Positions 39,936-50,293 of a stretch of 64,000 nucleotides of DNA are shown here, piece by piece (the first letter of the stretch is position 1; every line of letters begins with the position of its first letter). The notes below the pieces were generated by a model. That model worked only from the letters and a program-made list of their open reading frames with translations, ran no database searches and was not told the origin of the DNA. This stretch comes from Spodoptera frugiperda. Taxonomy: Eukaryota; Arthropoda; Insecta; Lepidoptera; Noctuidae. The stretch is from assembly GCF_023101765.2 (NCBI RefSeq), contig NC_064237.1:13188199-13252198 (forward strand). The letters run 5' to 3'. The position numbers were made by a program, and so were the translations under genes.

Positions 39936-40985
39936 CGTTGTGTGCTTATTTTAGTTATTTTCACAGCATAATGTCTTACGGCATTTTGCTGTGGGGGCGA
40001 GCTGCGGATGTAGAATCAATTTTTATTTTGCAAAAGCGAGCTATTCGAGCAATATATAACTTGCCCCGTCGCGAATCTTTGAGAGAACTATTTAAAACTA
40101 TAAACATTCTTACAGTGCCTTCTCAATTCATTTACGAAAATATTATGTACGTGAGAAAAAATCAACAATTGTTTGAAAAAAGAAGCGACAGACACAATTT
40201 TAATACGAGAGGTAAAAATAAGTTAGCTATACCGCAATTCCGATTGTCCAAAGTGCAGAAATCCTTCATGGGATTTTGTGTTAAGTGTTACAATAAACTA
40301 CCAACCACCATACTGAATCTGAACGAGAAAAAATTTAAATCTTGTATAAAGCGTGAACTGTGTAAACAGGCATATTATAAACTGTCAGATTATATTGAAG
40401 ATAAAAATGTGTGGCAGCATGTTGGTCCGGCTCCACTGGACACTCGCTCACACTAGACAATGCTCTAAGACGATCACTAGTTACACGTTAAATTAAAGTA
40501 GTAATTTATTCCAATGTAGTCTAGGGATCCTGTGGCATCAAGCAGTTATTTATTATTTTTTTATTTGAAAAATTAAATTAAAGATTATTTTTTATTTGTA
40601 TAGAAGCATTATTTCAAAATTGTAAGTGTACATATGTGGGCACTATGTTTGAAACAACCCGCTTTTTTAATTTATATTCTTTACAAATTGGTTTTATTGT
40701 CCCATAGTTTTGACGTCGTATTGTCGTTACATTGTTCCTACATATATAGACAATAGGTAAATGATCAAATAATGTATCAGAGATATTGTAAAAAACATTT
40801 TTTGAAAAGAGTAACGATGGAGTTTCTTGCTCGTTCTTCTCCATTCGAAGCAACACTTTGGAACGAGCGCCTAGCTTCACTGACAGACAGACTGACGGAC
40901 AATTCAATTTGACGTTTCAAAAGTGCCTAATTTAGGATTAATTGAAATAAATGCTTTGACTTTGACTTTGACTTTGTGCCCTGTC
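39936..40985 (+). mobile_element. 5'-truncated CR1/Jockey-type non-LTR retrotransposon with 3' UTR
   Basis: The element starts abruptly within the reverse-transcriptase C-terminal region, runs through a stop at 40456 and a 3' UTR of about 0.5 kb, and ends in AATAAATGC and a TTTGAC-unit tandem (about 40946-40975), a typical 3' end for this clade. The same 3' UTR end (GGAGTTTCTTGCTCGTTCTT, TGGAACGAGC, CAAAAGTGCC) is found at 43895-44085 and 61920-62040. Confidence 0.75.
39938..40456 (+). pseudogene. Reverse-transcriptase C-terminal fragment
   Basis: The 172-codon open frame reads YGILLWGRAADVESIFILQK and RAIRAIYNLPRRESLRELF, a conserved C-terminal region after the catalytic domain in CR1/Jockey-like reverse transcriptases. 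The YXDD catalytic core is absent, so this is a 5'-truncated remnant. The intact frame over 500 bp implies a fairly recent insertion. Confidence 0.75.
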
Positions 40986-41010
40986 CCAATCTTCCTTAAG
41001 AACCGTTAAA

Positions 41011-41128
41011 TTTCCAATCCCTAAAAGGCCGGCAACACACTTGTAACGCCTCTGGTTTTTCGGGTGTCCATAGACGGAGGCGATTGCTTATATCAGATGA
41101 ATCGTCTGCTCGTTTATAACATAAAAAA
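41011..41128 (+). repeat. Dispersed moth repeat (AAAAGGCCGGCAACACACTT type)
   Basis: Contains AAAAGGCCGGCAACACACTT, GTAACGCCTCTGG and a CATAGACGGAGGCGATTGC block, then an A-rich end. Same family as 19290-19436. Confidence 0.65.
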
Positions 41129-42432
41129 GTCTGGAATTGCACCCAGTGTAAGGCAATGTCTCCAATTATAACTAAGAGATAAGTGCTTCTGTGTGTTCTT
41201 CATTTACTATGTTCTTTGAATCAAACATAAGGCGTGTACTTACGTCATAATGATTGTGTTATTGTAGTTATCTTTGCATTTTGCGCTCTAAGCAATACGG
41301 ACAGACTCCATCTAAATACTACGTCTCAGCTGCAGACGCTGAATTGCATATTATTATGCAATACAACAGTGTTAGAAGGCTATTATTGAAACACTAAATG
41401 TCGGGTCAAAAGGTCACAGAATATTTGTCCGTAAATACCAAGTGACGTCAATCGATATCAAGTTGAATGTTTACGAGAAAAAATACTATGTTACTGATAA
41501 TTATGTTAGGTAAAAATGTACGCATTGGTGCGGTGTAGCAAGTGTGTCTGTTGATCGCAGGGTATTGCGTTTAAGTATCGAGTTGGGGAGTTTTGAGTTA
41601 GTCCTAATGTTAATATCCAGTCTAGAATGTTACATTACGTTTACATCTTCAGTTCTTTTTAAAACGTTGCTCCGTATTAGGATTTCTGCCTGTGTCGCAG
41701 GCGCGTTAACAAATATACAAGTTCACATACACATGCCACCCAAACCCGAAACAACAATTTGTAGATCACACAAAGAGTTGCTTCGTGTAGGAATACACGC
41801 TACACGTTACGGGGCAGTCGGTTGCCCAGCCACCGCGCCAAACGAAGGAATGAAGGTGTCGAAAAAATACGTTTCTTTAAGTTTAATGAAACGTGACCTG
41901 CCATTACACACCATTTTAATTTATAGCTGCCATTGTAATTGCTTCCGTTTTGCACCTTGATTGATCGGAAACCTCCCATTGTTAGTGGGGAAATAACTTG
42001 GAATTTGGGCTCGGCAGGTCCAAATTACAGGGCTCCGGGACCCTAAAATTACTCGCAACGTTAAATTTCTAGTAATTAATTACATTCAGGCCTAATTTGT
42101 TGGAAGGGCAAGTGGTTTTTCATCATTCTACATACTTGGTTGTTCAAAGGTTGATTCTGTAGTAGCGAGATGAAAATAAAAGTTTTTTTTTGATCTTTCT
42201 GTGTAATTACGAAATGAAGGGAGATCAGAAAGCTTTGGGTGAATTTTTAATGTTCGGAAAGCTGTTAATTGTTTTATTTTAATGAATATTTTTAATTATG
42301 TTGAGGTACTACTTTGACTGCATCGTTTTCGTAGTTGGTAGGGGATCTTCTGTGTGACGTATCATAGGGTCGATTCCCATTCGGACTGAAGTTTTGTAAG
42401 GTCAACAAAAATGTGTTCCAATGCTGTGATAT
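41129..42432. other. Intergenic DNA with SINE fragments
   Basis: Starts with a family 2 SINE body fragment (CTGGAATTGCACCCAGTG). It includes a family 3 SINE at about 41735-41855. No supported gene; the 138-codon frame at 41544-41960 runs through the SINE. Confidence 0.5.
41735..41855 (-). repeat. tRNA-related SINE, family 3, copy 2
   Basis: On the minus strand it begins with GTTTGGCGCGGTGGCTGGGC, an A-box-like start, and runs through a GTAGCG..GTTC-like B-box region to TTTGTGTGATCTACAAATTG. Confidence 0.6.
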
Positions 42433-42646
42433 ACCACCACAGATGGGGCCCAGTAGGGCTGATGCCTGATCCGGAGCTGCGGACTACCTACCGGGCTTAT
42501 CGGGGCTCCGGCTCGACAAGTAGGAGTAGGAACGGTGTGGTTTTTAGTCAGTAAGAGTCCGACACTCCCTCTCGCCTCGCCCTGGCGAGAGAAGTCATTG
42601 GACGATTTTCCCCCCTCAAAAATATATATATATATATATATATATG
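42433..42646 (+). mobile_element. SINE-like family 1, copy 5, with AT microsatellite tail
   Basis: Sense orientation: it opens ACCACAGATGGGGCCCAGTA, continues with GGCTCCGGCTCGACAAG, and ends CCCCCCTCAAAAATATAT. The tail has expanded into an (AT)n microsatellite at 42622-42645. GGGCCCAGTAGGG and GGCTCGACAAG could be weak A- and B-box remnants. Confidence 0.82.
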
Positions 42647-43628
42647 TAGGCACACAATTTGACTAGATATACCTTATCTGTTGAGTAGTCACAAGTATGT
42701 GCAAAAGACATAAGGGCGCTTAATCTTGAAACCAATCTCAATGTCAATGCAATTTCAATCCAATAAAATCTCAATAATCAATTATAAAACTATACAACTC
42801 CAATCGTAGCTGTTAACATGGCATTCAGAGTACGGAATATAAAGCCAAACTCAATACCATAGTTGATTCAAGAGTACGAAATTTCACAATATCAATATCG
42901 ATGATTCGGACTTGGACTTCAAGAGTACCTAAGCCCCCAGATTCGATACAATAAAAAAATTAATAAAAAAAACACATCATTTGGTTTTATACGATGAAAT
43001 TAATATTGTTTAGTCTTTTTCCTTTTATTTCTTAACAAGTCTGTAGATAGGTACCTACTCTAATTTTATGTGCCATAACACGCGTTGCACCATAGGAGCT
43101 CCGGACCAGGTCTTCAGAGTACTCGGTGCCCCTAATCGGTGCTGAAAATGGCCACTATTTTAGTCCCATACACCCTAGTCTTTCCCATACACCTTAGTTT
43201 CCCTTCATTATCAAAAAATTTTACTCTAACTTTATTTACCAAGTTTCTGGTAGGTTTCTGTTCATCCCCAGTGACGTGTACATCACCACGATAAATTATT
43301 ATTAAACTTAGCAGCCTATACCTTGGGTTTCAAGGCCCCCACTTGGTACAGTAATTACTCACATGTAATCTAGATTAATGGTACTCGTATCGATACTGGC
43401 ATCACAAGCTATGAAGCTAATACTGGTTTTTATTATTATTAAACGGTTTTATTTAGCCTGACTTCTTTGTTTCGTTGGGTCTTTTAGTACTTGGCTTTTA
43501 ACCTCCTCCCTGACGTCCAATTGCTCTGATATTTACATACTCTTAATCTTGATGACCATACAGTATGAGTTCAATAAAACCGTTTAACATAATTTGTTAC
43601 TTAATGGCAGGCCAGTTACACTATGATC

Positions 43629-43845
43629 TTTTTTGAAGGGAAAAAATTATCGAATAACTCCTCCCGTGAGTGAGGCAGGAGTGTCGGACTGTCTAAACAT
43701 CACCCCGTTCCTACTCCTGCTCTTCGAACCGGAGCCCCGGCAGCCCGTTAAGTTTTCTGCGTCTCTGTATCGGGCAACAGCTTTAGTGAGCCCCATCTGA
43801 ATCACCCTGTTCCTACTCCTGCTTCGAGCCAAAGCTACGGTAACG
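43629..43845 (-). repeat. SINE-like family 1, copy 6 plus a tandem partial copy
   Basis: A diverged copy (43629-43792) is followed directly by a second fragment at about 43799-43845 repeating the ATCACCCTGTTCCTACTCCT segment, so this is a partial duplication or nested insertion. Confidence 0.6.
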
Positions 43846-43894
43846 CTTGTGGTTATTCGCAAGCAACCAAGAATTGTATTGTGAATCTGATTGA

Positions 43895-44085
43895 AAAAGA
43901 GTAACCTATGGAGTTTCTTGCTCGTTCTTCTCCATAGGAATCTACACATTGGAACGAGCAAATAGCTTCACTAGAGGACTGACCGACAGACAGACTTTTT
44001 AATATATTTGTTTTGACGTTCAAAAGTGCCTTCCTGGTCTATCAGAAATAAATTATTTTGCCTTTAACTTTGACTTTGCAGCCCA
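43895..44085 (+). mobile_element. CR1-like retrotransposon 3' end (UTR only)
   Basis: Matches the 3' UTR end of the 39936-40985 element block by block (GGAGTTTCTTGCTCGTTCTT, ATTGGAACGAGC, TTGACGTTCAAAAGTGCC) and ends AGAAATAAATTATTTTGCC and a CTTTGACTTTG tail. Confidence 0.75.
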
Positions 44086-44184
44086 AGCTTGTTTAAAAGT
44101 GATTCTCCTCAGAGTAGTCAGGTAGAAAATACCATTCAAGTCTATATTAGTTTACAAAAAAAAAGAATTCACAAAAATATCATA

Positions 44185-44225
44185 CTCAGACCCAGAACAA
44201 CAATTTGTGGATCACACAAAGAGAC
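44185..44225 (-). repeat. tRNA-related SINE, family 3, copy 3 (3' end only)
   Basis: Only the AACAATTTGTGGATCACACA end block is kept. Confidence 0.5.
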
Positions 44226-44598
44226 TAACTGATCTGGAAGTCATGGGGAAGGTTCAGTAGTGGAAGTTTTTGACCGATATGGATGAGGAAGATACAAGAT
44301 ACATTGGGATTTTGTCAACAAAAACGTGATGTTAGTATTTCCCCTGTGTCGCGTGGTTCGTACTTCAGTCGAGTGCAGTAGAGTATGTGATTCATATCCT
44401 GCGTCATGTAAAGAAATATCTCGAGTGTAGTGGAACAGGAGTTGAATATGATATTCTAGTCTACTAAAGCCCAAAAAATGTGTCTCTGAAAGTAATTTTT
44501 ACTTTAATATGTCTTAGGAATATGTGTATGGAAAGGAACAATTAACAATTTAATTTATTTGTTTATTTTTAAGTAACATAACTCATAGTTTTTATATA

Positions 44599-44847
44599 TG
44601 CAACGTCACGCCTTTTATCCCCGAAGGGATAGACAGAGTTATACATTACGGCAGTAATGCCGCTATACAATATACACCCACTTTTCACTATTTGTGTTGT
44701 AAGTCCCATGTAATAGGGGATGAGTCTATTGCCATAGTATTATACTGGGCACTATTCTAGACCCGGTGTTACTACTGAGAATATTTCGAAAAACCGAAAC
44801 CCTTTGTCCGGCAGTCGCATTTGCGTCCACTCGACCAGCGAGGCAGT
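44599..44847 (-). mobile_element. tRNA-derived SINE, family 2, copy 2
   Basis: Inverse orientation; the minus strand begins near the A-box CTCGCTGGTCGAGTGGACGC and ends GGATAAAAGGCGTGACGTTG. The body contains the shared block for ATATACACCCACTTTTCACT on the plus strand. Confidence 0.75.
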
Positions 44848-44903
44848 CATTATTAGTAACACACACATAACTACTTAACCTACAAACTAAATTGTACTAT
44901 GAT

Positions 44904-45058
44904 TTTTTTTTTGAGGGGGAAAATCATCCAATGACTTCTCCCGCCTTGGGTTAGGCGAGAGGGAGTGTCAGACTCTTACTGACCACCCCGTTCCTATTCT
45001 TGCTTCGGGCCGGAGCCCTGGTAAATCCACTAGTTAGTCCGCAGCTCCGGATTAGGCC
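44904..45058 (-). mobile_element. SINE-like family 1, copy 7, with perfect 14-bp target duplication
   Basis: Flanked by AATTGTACTATGAT at 44890-44903 and 45059-45072 without mismatch, so the insertion is relatively young. It lies about 0.4 kb upstream of GH32 gene A. An internal deletion removed the ACTAAAAA block. Confidence 0.9.
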
Positions 45059-45447
45059 AATTGTACTATGATAGGTGCTGCTGACACTGCAGCAGTAATT
45101 CACAAACACACAATCAAGCTTGCTGCCATCATAAATAGGATGCTATTTATACCTACTGCCCTCACCATCCGCACCCGTGATGGGAACAATGATGCACCAG
45201 GGATGCACAAGGGAACAATGTAGTCTAGTGTAAATTATTTCATCTAACTTTGTAGCTCTGTCGATTTGTGATCAAATATGTGCAGTTCCACGGAAACTCT
45301 CCATGAGTTTAAAGACCAGCAACATAAAGCGATTCGAAAGACCACGGTACCTGCACGGTTACAATCTATTCTCAGAATAATTATACATATCGATAACAAA
45401 ACACTTTAATCGATGCACTCGATGCAATCAGTACTTGTGATCACTGC

Positions 45448-45484
45448 TATTTAAATGTGATTAACCACGTGATGACGATACAGT
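45448..45484 (+). promoter_or_regulatory. Core promoter of GH32 gene A
   Basis: TATTTAAA at 45448-45455, then a CAGT initiator at 45481-45484 about 33 bp downstream. The box starts 42 bp before the ATG at 45490, the same spacing as in gene B. The predicted 5' leader is only about 9 nt, which argues against the upstream in-frame ATGs at 45457 and 45472. Confidence 0.5.
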
Positions 45485-45489
45485 CCACC

Positions 45490-46974
45490 ATGGACGCTCT
45501 AAAGTTATACGTGGTGCTCCTGAGTGTGTTGGCGGCCAGCCTCGCGTGTGACCTCACTCCAACAGCCGCAGAAACTGAGCTCAAACTTCAAGCAGAATTA
45601 TACATCAATGAAACGAAACCACGGATTGACCCAACGTACAGACAACTCTACCATGTAGCCCCACCAGTCGGCTGGATGAACGACCCCAACGGATTCTCCT
45701 TCTTCAAAGATAACTATCACCTGTTTTACCAGTTTTACCCTTACAATACGTCGACAGGAAATATTCACTGGGGACATGTCATCAGTAAAGATTTAGTGGA
45801 GTGGACACAGCTGCCAGTTGCGTTAGCGCCACAGACAGAACAGATCTTCTCAGGTAGTGCTATTGAAAAGGATGGCACTCTCGTACTAATATACACAGCT
45901 CACAAAGGTAAAGATCCAGACACTAATGAAACACAGTACCTCGCTTTCAGCAACGATGGTGTGATCTTCACCAAATACAAAAATAATCCTGTCATCTCAT
46001 TTTCACCAAACTCTGCTAAAGATTTCCGAGATCCTAAAATCTGGAAACATGGAGACTACTGGTATGTTGTTTTGGGAAGTAAAACCGCAGAGAATACAGG
46101 AGAAGTTCTAGTCTACAGATCAGCGAACTTAGGATACTGGGAGTTCCTGAACGTCGTAGCATCATCTAATGGTGACCTGGGATATATGTGGGAATGTCCT
46201 GACTTCTTTGAGTTGAGTGGGAACTACGTTCTCCTTATGTCTCCGCAAGGTATGAACGCGTCAGGAGACAGGTACCACAATCAGTTTCAGACTGGTTACA
46301 TAATTGGAAGTTTTGACTACCAAACCGGTAAATTTGTAGAAAAGTATGCATTCCAAGAAATTGACTACGGACATGACTTTTACGCAACTCAGACAATGGA
46401 GCGCAATAATAAGAGGTACTTAATTGCGTGGATGGGATCGTGGGATGGTGACTTCCCTGAGCGTGCAGATGGCTGGGCAGGATCCATGACAATCGTTAGA
46501 GAGCTGACATTAAAGGCAGATCGGATTCTGATGAAACCTATTGACGCAATCACTGAACTACGAGAGACAGTGGTTTATAACGGGACTCTAGAACAAAATA
46601 ATCACATAATTGGTTTGCAAAAAACAGGAGAACTGCTAGTTTCGTTTGATTTGACGCAAGATATTAGTTTGGCCATCAGGGGGGTTAATAATGTTGCAAA
46701 TAATACCGAGGTGATTGGTTTGAGGTGGAATGCGACTGCTGCTAAAGTGATCGTGGACAGGGTAGGCGACATAAGGCAGGGAGAATGGGTACCAGTTTCA
46801 TCAAAGTCTTTGAGAATATTCTTGGATGCTAGTTCCATAGAAGTGTTCTGCGGTGAAGGTGAAGTAGTGTTTAGTTCTAGAGCCTACCCTAACGGTAATT
46901 GGCAGATCACTAATCTGGGTGCTCAATCAGTTAATGTGGTGGCGTATTCCTTGAAAAGAAGTGTACCTGAGTAA
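45490..46974 (+). CDS. Suc: GH32 beta-fructofuranosidase (sucrase), gene A
   Basis: Secreted enzyme predicted to hydrolyse sucrose to glucose and fructose, probably in gut or salivary secretions. 494 aa. The start at MDALKLYVVLLSVLAASLAC gives a proper signal peptide and sits in CCACCATGG; earlier in-frame ATGs (45457, 45472) would bury it. Catalytic residues are complete: nucleophile Asp65 in WMNDPNG, transition-state stabiliser Asp181 in FRDPK, acid/base Glu235 in ECPDFF. A five-bladed propeller is followed by the C-terminal beta-sandwich (VFCGEGEVVFSSRAYPNG). Intronless. Such genes in moths are established as bacterial acquisitions (BmSUC1-type in silkworm). A poly-A signal lies at 47075-47080. 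It is 750 bp ahead of gene B in the same orientation. It differs from B and C at NTSTGNIHWGH, where they read QWGPMHWGH, and is the most diverged of the three by eye. Confidence 0.95.
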   Translation: MDALKLYVVLLSVLAASLACDLTPTAAETELKLQAELYINETKPRIDPTYRQLYHVAPPVGWMNDPNGFSFFKDNYHLFYQFYPYNTSTGNIHWGHVISKDLVEWTQLPVALAPQTEQIFSGSAIEKDGTLVLIYTAHKGKDPDTNETQYLAFSNDGVIFTKYKNNPVISFSPNSAKDFRDPKIWKHGDYWYVVLGSKTAENTGEVLVYRSANLGYWEFLNVVASSNGDLGYMWECPDFFELSGNYVLLMSPQGMNASGDRYHNQFQTGYIIGSFDYQTGKFVEKYAFQEIDYGHDFYATQTMERNNKRYLIAWMGSWDGDFPERADGWAGSMTIVRELTLKADRILMKPIDAITELRETVVYNGTLEQNNHIIGLQKTGELLVSFDLTQDISLAIRGVNNVANNTEVIGLRWNATAAKVIVDRVGDIRQGEWVPVSSKSLRIFLDASSIEVFCGEGEVVFSSRAYPNGNWQITNLGAQSVNVVAYSLKRSVPE

Positions 46975-47189
46975 TTCAATAATATTTACCAATTTTATTT
47001 TCTTTTTCAAATTTATGTATTTATTTCATTATGATATAATGTAGTTGTGCAAGAACTGTTTTGTATTTTAAATTAATAAATTATTCGTATTATATTTAGT
47101 ATTGTTTGATTTTAACCTAAACTTTAATAATTATGTTATTTTGTCTCTCATGCCTAAAATTCCATGACTTCATTCTTATTGTAGTGTAG

Positions 47190-47455
47190 TTTGCCATTTC
47201 ATTGGCGAATACTTCGGAGCGAACGGTTCGAACCTGAAAGTGTGCTCAATAGTAATATTTGTGAGTAATGTGAAACATTATGCCATGGAGTCTGGAAACG
47301 TGCCCAGTATATGGCAATAGGCTCACCACCACATGGGACTTACAGCATAAATTGTGAAAATTGGGTGTACATTGTACAGTGGCATTACGTGCCATTATGT
47401 GCACCTCTGCCTACCCCTTCGGAGATTAAAGGCGATATGTATGTATGTATGTATT
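47190..47455 (+). mobile_element. tRNA-derived SINE, family 2, copy 3, between GH32 genes A and B
   Basis: A degenerate tRNA-like head (GCGAACGGTTCGAACCTGAA) precedes the body GAGTCTGGAAACGTGCCCAG and the end CCTACCCCTTCGGAGATTAA, finishing in a (TATG)n tail near 47432-47455. Confidence 0.7.
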
Positions 47456-47560
47456 ATGCCGTGGTTACCGAGTTTGCATAATATTGCAACATAGTGCATT
47501 CATTCTAACTTAAAATTGTAGACCTATCCACAGACGTAACGCGTTATCTAATCTTGTAAT

Positions 47561-47607
47561 CTAGATCTTAGCTGCGACTCGTTTAGTCGCGAGATCTAGT
47601 ATAAAAA
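47561..47607. promoter_or_regulatory. Imperfect palindrome abutting a TATA box upstream of GH32 gene B
   Basis: CTAGATCT (47561-47568) and AGATCTAG (47592-47599) form outer arms, GCGACT (47574-47579) and AGTCGC (47585-47590) inner arms, and TATAAAAA (47600-47607) follows at once. This could be a binding site next to a distal, alternative promoter. Confidence 0.35.
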
Positions 47608-47682
47608 CCAATTCATCGCTGATATGAATCATCATATCACATAACAAAACACTTGAAACTTTTTATCGAGATTCGAAACTAC

Positions 47683-47690
47683 TATATAAA
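47683..47690 (+). promoter_or_regulatory. TATA box of GH32 gene B
   Basis: TATATAAA begins exactly 42 bp before the ATG, as in gene A. No clear CAGT initiator follows. Confidence 0.5.
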
Positions 47691-47724
47691 GAGATTACCA
47701 CACGAGATGACATATCTTTAAATC

Positions 47725-49185
47725 ATGACTCTTCTAAGATACGTGGTGTTCCTCAGTTTCATCGCGGTAGTTCATCTAAAAACTATAAAAGATAATGTTG
47801 TGATAAATGAAATAGAAGCTTATATAGAAGAAAAAAGGGCAGAGATCAACCCCCGATACCGACTGCACTACCACCTGGCGCCCCCTGTAGGATGGATGAA
47901 CGATCCCAACGGCTTTTCGTTCTACAAAGGCGAATTCCATATGTTTTATCAATTCTACCCATATGAGAGCCAATGGGGACCTATGCATTGGGGCCATTCA
48001 GTAAGCCCAAATCTCGTGGACTGGAAGACACTCCCCACAGCTTTAGTCCCAGAAGATGAAATGTGTTTTTCAGGCAGTGCTGTCGTTAAAGATGACGAAA
48101 TGGTTTTAATGTATACAGGGCGTACAACAACCGACGAGGAACCCTTCTACAACGAGACACAGTACTTGGCGTTTAGTAATGACGGCATAGAGTTCCATAA
48201 GTACGAAGGTAATCCAGTTCTGCCTTACTCACCTAACGGATCTCCAGATTTCCGAGACCCTAAAGTATGGAAGCACGGCGACCACTGGTATGTTGTGATT
48301 GGCAGCAAGACTGATGACGAAAGAGGCAGGGTGTTGCTTTACAGATCTCCTGACCTGATCAGCTGGGAATATTTAAGTGTTATAGGAGAGTCCTCGGGAG
48401 ACATGGGCTATATGTGGGAATGCCCAGATTTTTTCCAGCTTAAGGGGAAACATATTCTCTTGATGTCACCTCAGGGTTTGGTTCCACAAGGTGACAGGTA
48501 CAAGAATGTTCACCAAACAGGCTATATAATCGGGAAGTTCAGTTACGAAACTTTTGAATTCGTTCCAGAAATTAGTTTTCAAGAAATCGATTTTGGTCAT
48601 GATTTCTACGCAGCCACTACCACTGAAAAAGATGGAAAGAGGTACTTAGTCGCATGGTTTAACATGTGGGACGTTCCTCACCCAGAAGATGTTGACGGGT
48701 GGGCAGGAGCCTTGACTATTGTCAGGGAGCTGGAATTAGTGGGCAACCGTATTGTGATGAAACCAGTTGAAGCAATAACCAGCCTGCGAGAGGAGACAGT
48801 ATGGGACGGTAATCTTATGGAAAATGAATTTGTCCAGTTTGACAAGACAGGAGAACTTTTAATAACTGGGGACTTGAGTCAGAATATTGAGTTGTTGATC
48901 AAAGGGAGCAATGGTGGTGGTCAAGTTGTGCTGCGATGGGACCCTCAAGTCCGTAAGGTCGTGGTGGACAGAGAAGGTGATATCAGACAAGTTGAATGGC
49001 TTCCTCTGGGTTCTGAGCAATGGAGGATATTTTTGGATGCTTCTTCCTTGGAGTTGTTCTGTGGTGAAGGAGAGGTGGTGTTCAGTACTAGGGTATACCC
49101 TGATGGTGGCTGGCAGGTAACAAATCTAAGCCCGCAGCCCCTCGACACGATTGCTTACACTTTGAGAAGAAGCGTTCCTGAATAG
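47725..49185 (+). CDS. Suc: GH32 beta-fructofuranosidase (sucrase), gene B
   Basis: 486 aa with a signal peptide (MTLLRYVVFLSFIAVVHL) and the full GH32 fold. The catalytic triad is intact: Asp60 in WMNDPNG, Asp178 in FRDPK, Glu232 in ECPDFF. CFSGSAV and WGPMHWGH substrate-pocket segments are present, and the C-terminal beta-sandwich ends in RRSVPE as in gene A. It should hydrolyse sucrose or fructosides outside the cell. Intronless; poly-A signal at 49263-49268. The start was chosen because it gives the signal peptide and lies 42 bp after TATATAAA. It is a tandem paralog of gene A, probably by local duplication. By eye it is closer to gene C (same 486-aa length, shared WGPMHWGH and PFYNE) than to A. 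Long antisense frames over it are shadows. Confidence 0.95.
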   Translation: MTLLRYVVFLSFIAVVHLKTIKDNVVINEIEAYIEEKRAEINPRYRLHYHLAPPVGWMNDPNGFSFYKGEFHMFYQFYPYESQWGPMHWGHSVSPNLVDWKTLPTALVPEDEMCFSGSAVVKDDEMVLMYTGRTTTDEEPFYNETQYLAFSNDGIEFHKYEGNPVLPYSPNGSPDFRDPKVWKHGDHWYVVIGSKTDDERGRVLLYRSPDLISWEYLSVIGESSGDMGYMWECPDFFQLKGKHILLMSPQGLVPQGDRYKNVHQTGYIIGKFSYETFEFVPEISFQEIDFGHDFYAATTTEKDGKRYLVAWFNMWDVPHPEDVDGWAGALTIVRELELVGNRIVMKPVEAITSLREETVWDGNLMENEFVQFDKTGELLITGDLSQNIELLIKGSNGGGQVVLRWDPQVRKVVVDREGDIRQVEWLPLGSEQWRIFLDASSLELFCGEGEVVFSTRVYPDGGWQVTNLSPQPLDTIAYTLRRSVPE

Positions 49186-50040
49186 ATTTATTAGGTTTTA
49201 TTTCTCTGAAATGTGATTATGAATAGTGCGTGACATTTTGTGGTCAGATAATGTAATTTTGTAATAAATGTAAGTTAATAATTATAATTTATATGAAGTT
49301 GAAGTATTATTTATAGATTACCAAAATTTTTTATTGTACTTCCTAAATAACCCCTTAAATATTTCCAACATAGTAACAAAGGTCTTAAAAATGTTGTCTT
49401 CTTTATTTTAAAAACAGAAAAAGGAGATTACTTCAAGTTAAATATCTATCTACTTATATATAGAATCATGAATATGCACATGTGATTTTACATAAGGGCG
49501 AGTCCTCTAAGAAATTTACATAATATACATACATGTGTTATCTATAGGTACGATTTAGGTAAGTATCTTTACAACGTATTTACTAGTTTTTTTACTTCTG
49601 AGGTGAAGAGGTGAAATGCGATTGCGAAAACAAAAAAAAAAACTAAATAAAATGGATATTATCTAAGACAATGTTTTATATGATAACTAAGTTTTATAAA
49701 CATTTGTGCCCTACTGACACACTGGAGTTACAATATAATATTACGCTTTTCATTCCCTGCTGGGGTGAGCGGAGAAGTGCCTTCATATGAAATGTAATGT
49801 TACTATCTTCTTATATACTAATATTATAAAGATTAAACATGTGTGTGTTTTTGTACGTTTGTACCTTCAATCGATTATTGATCATAGGATTGAATTTGTA
49901 CCTATGTAATGTTATCAAACAAAAACTAATGGATTCATTTTATTCATTTTCATTTCACTATAACAAAGATGTATTTTTACTATGCAACATAGGCTAAGCA
50001 CACTGTAAACTCCGTGTAGGCGACGTGTCGCACGCCTCAG

Positions 50041-50184
50041 ATGGGCGATGGGCTGATGCCGAGCCGGATCTGCGGACTACCTAGCGGGAACGGGGTGGTT
50101 TTTAGTCAGTACGAGTCTGACACTCCATCTCTCCTCGCCCAAGACTGGAGAAGATATTGGATGAGTTCCCTCCTTAAAACAAAC
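50041..50184 (+). repeat. SINE-like family 1, copy 8 (internally deleted)
   Basis: Sense orientation; the central CCGGGGCTCCGGCTCG part is deleted, joining CTACCTAGCGGG directly to AACGGGGTGGTTTTTAGTCA. Ends CCTCCTTAAAACAAAC. Confidence 0.7.
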
Positions 50185-50293
50185 AGGAACCGCTCGGCCA
50201 CGTCGCCACGATGCCTGGATAATATGTCATGACCTTTATGGATATATCACACTTTAACGGCACCGCTCAAACCCAGCGATACATTTGTTATTT

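Noticed and set aside
46235..46838. Antisense open frames inside GH32 gene A (also in B and C)
   Set aside because: Shadow frames of strongly coding sequence with no domain of their own.
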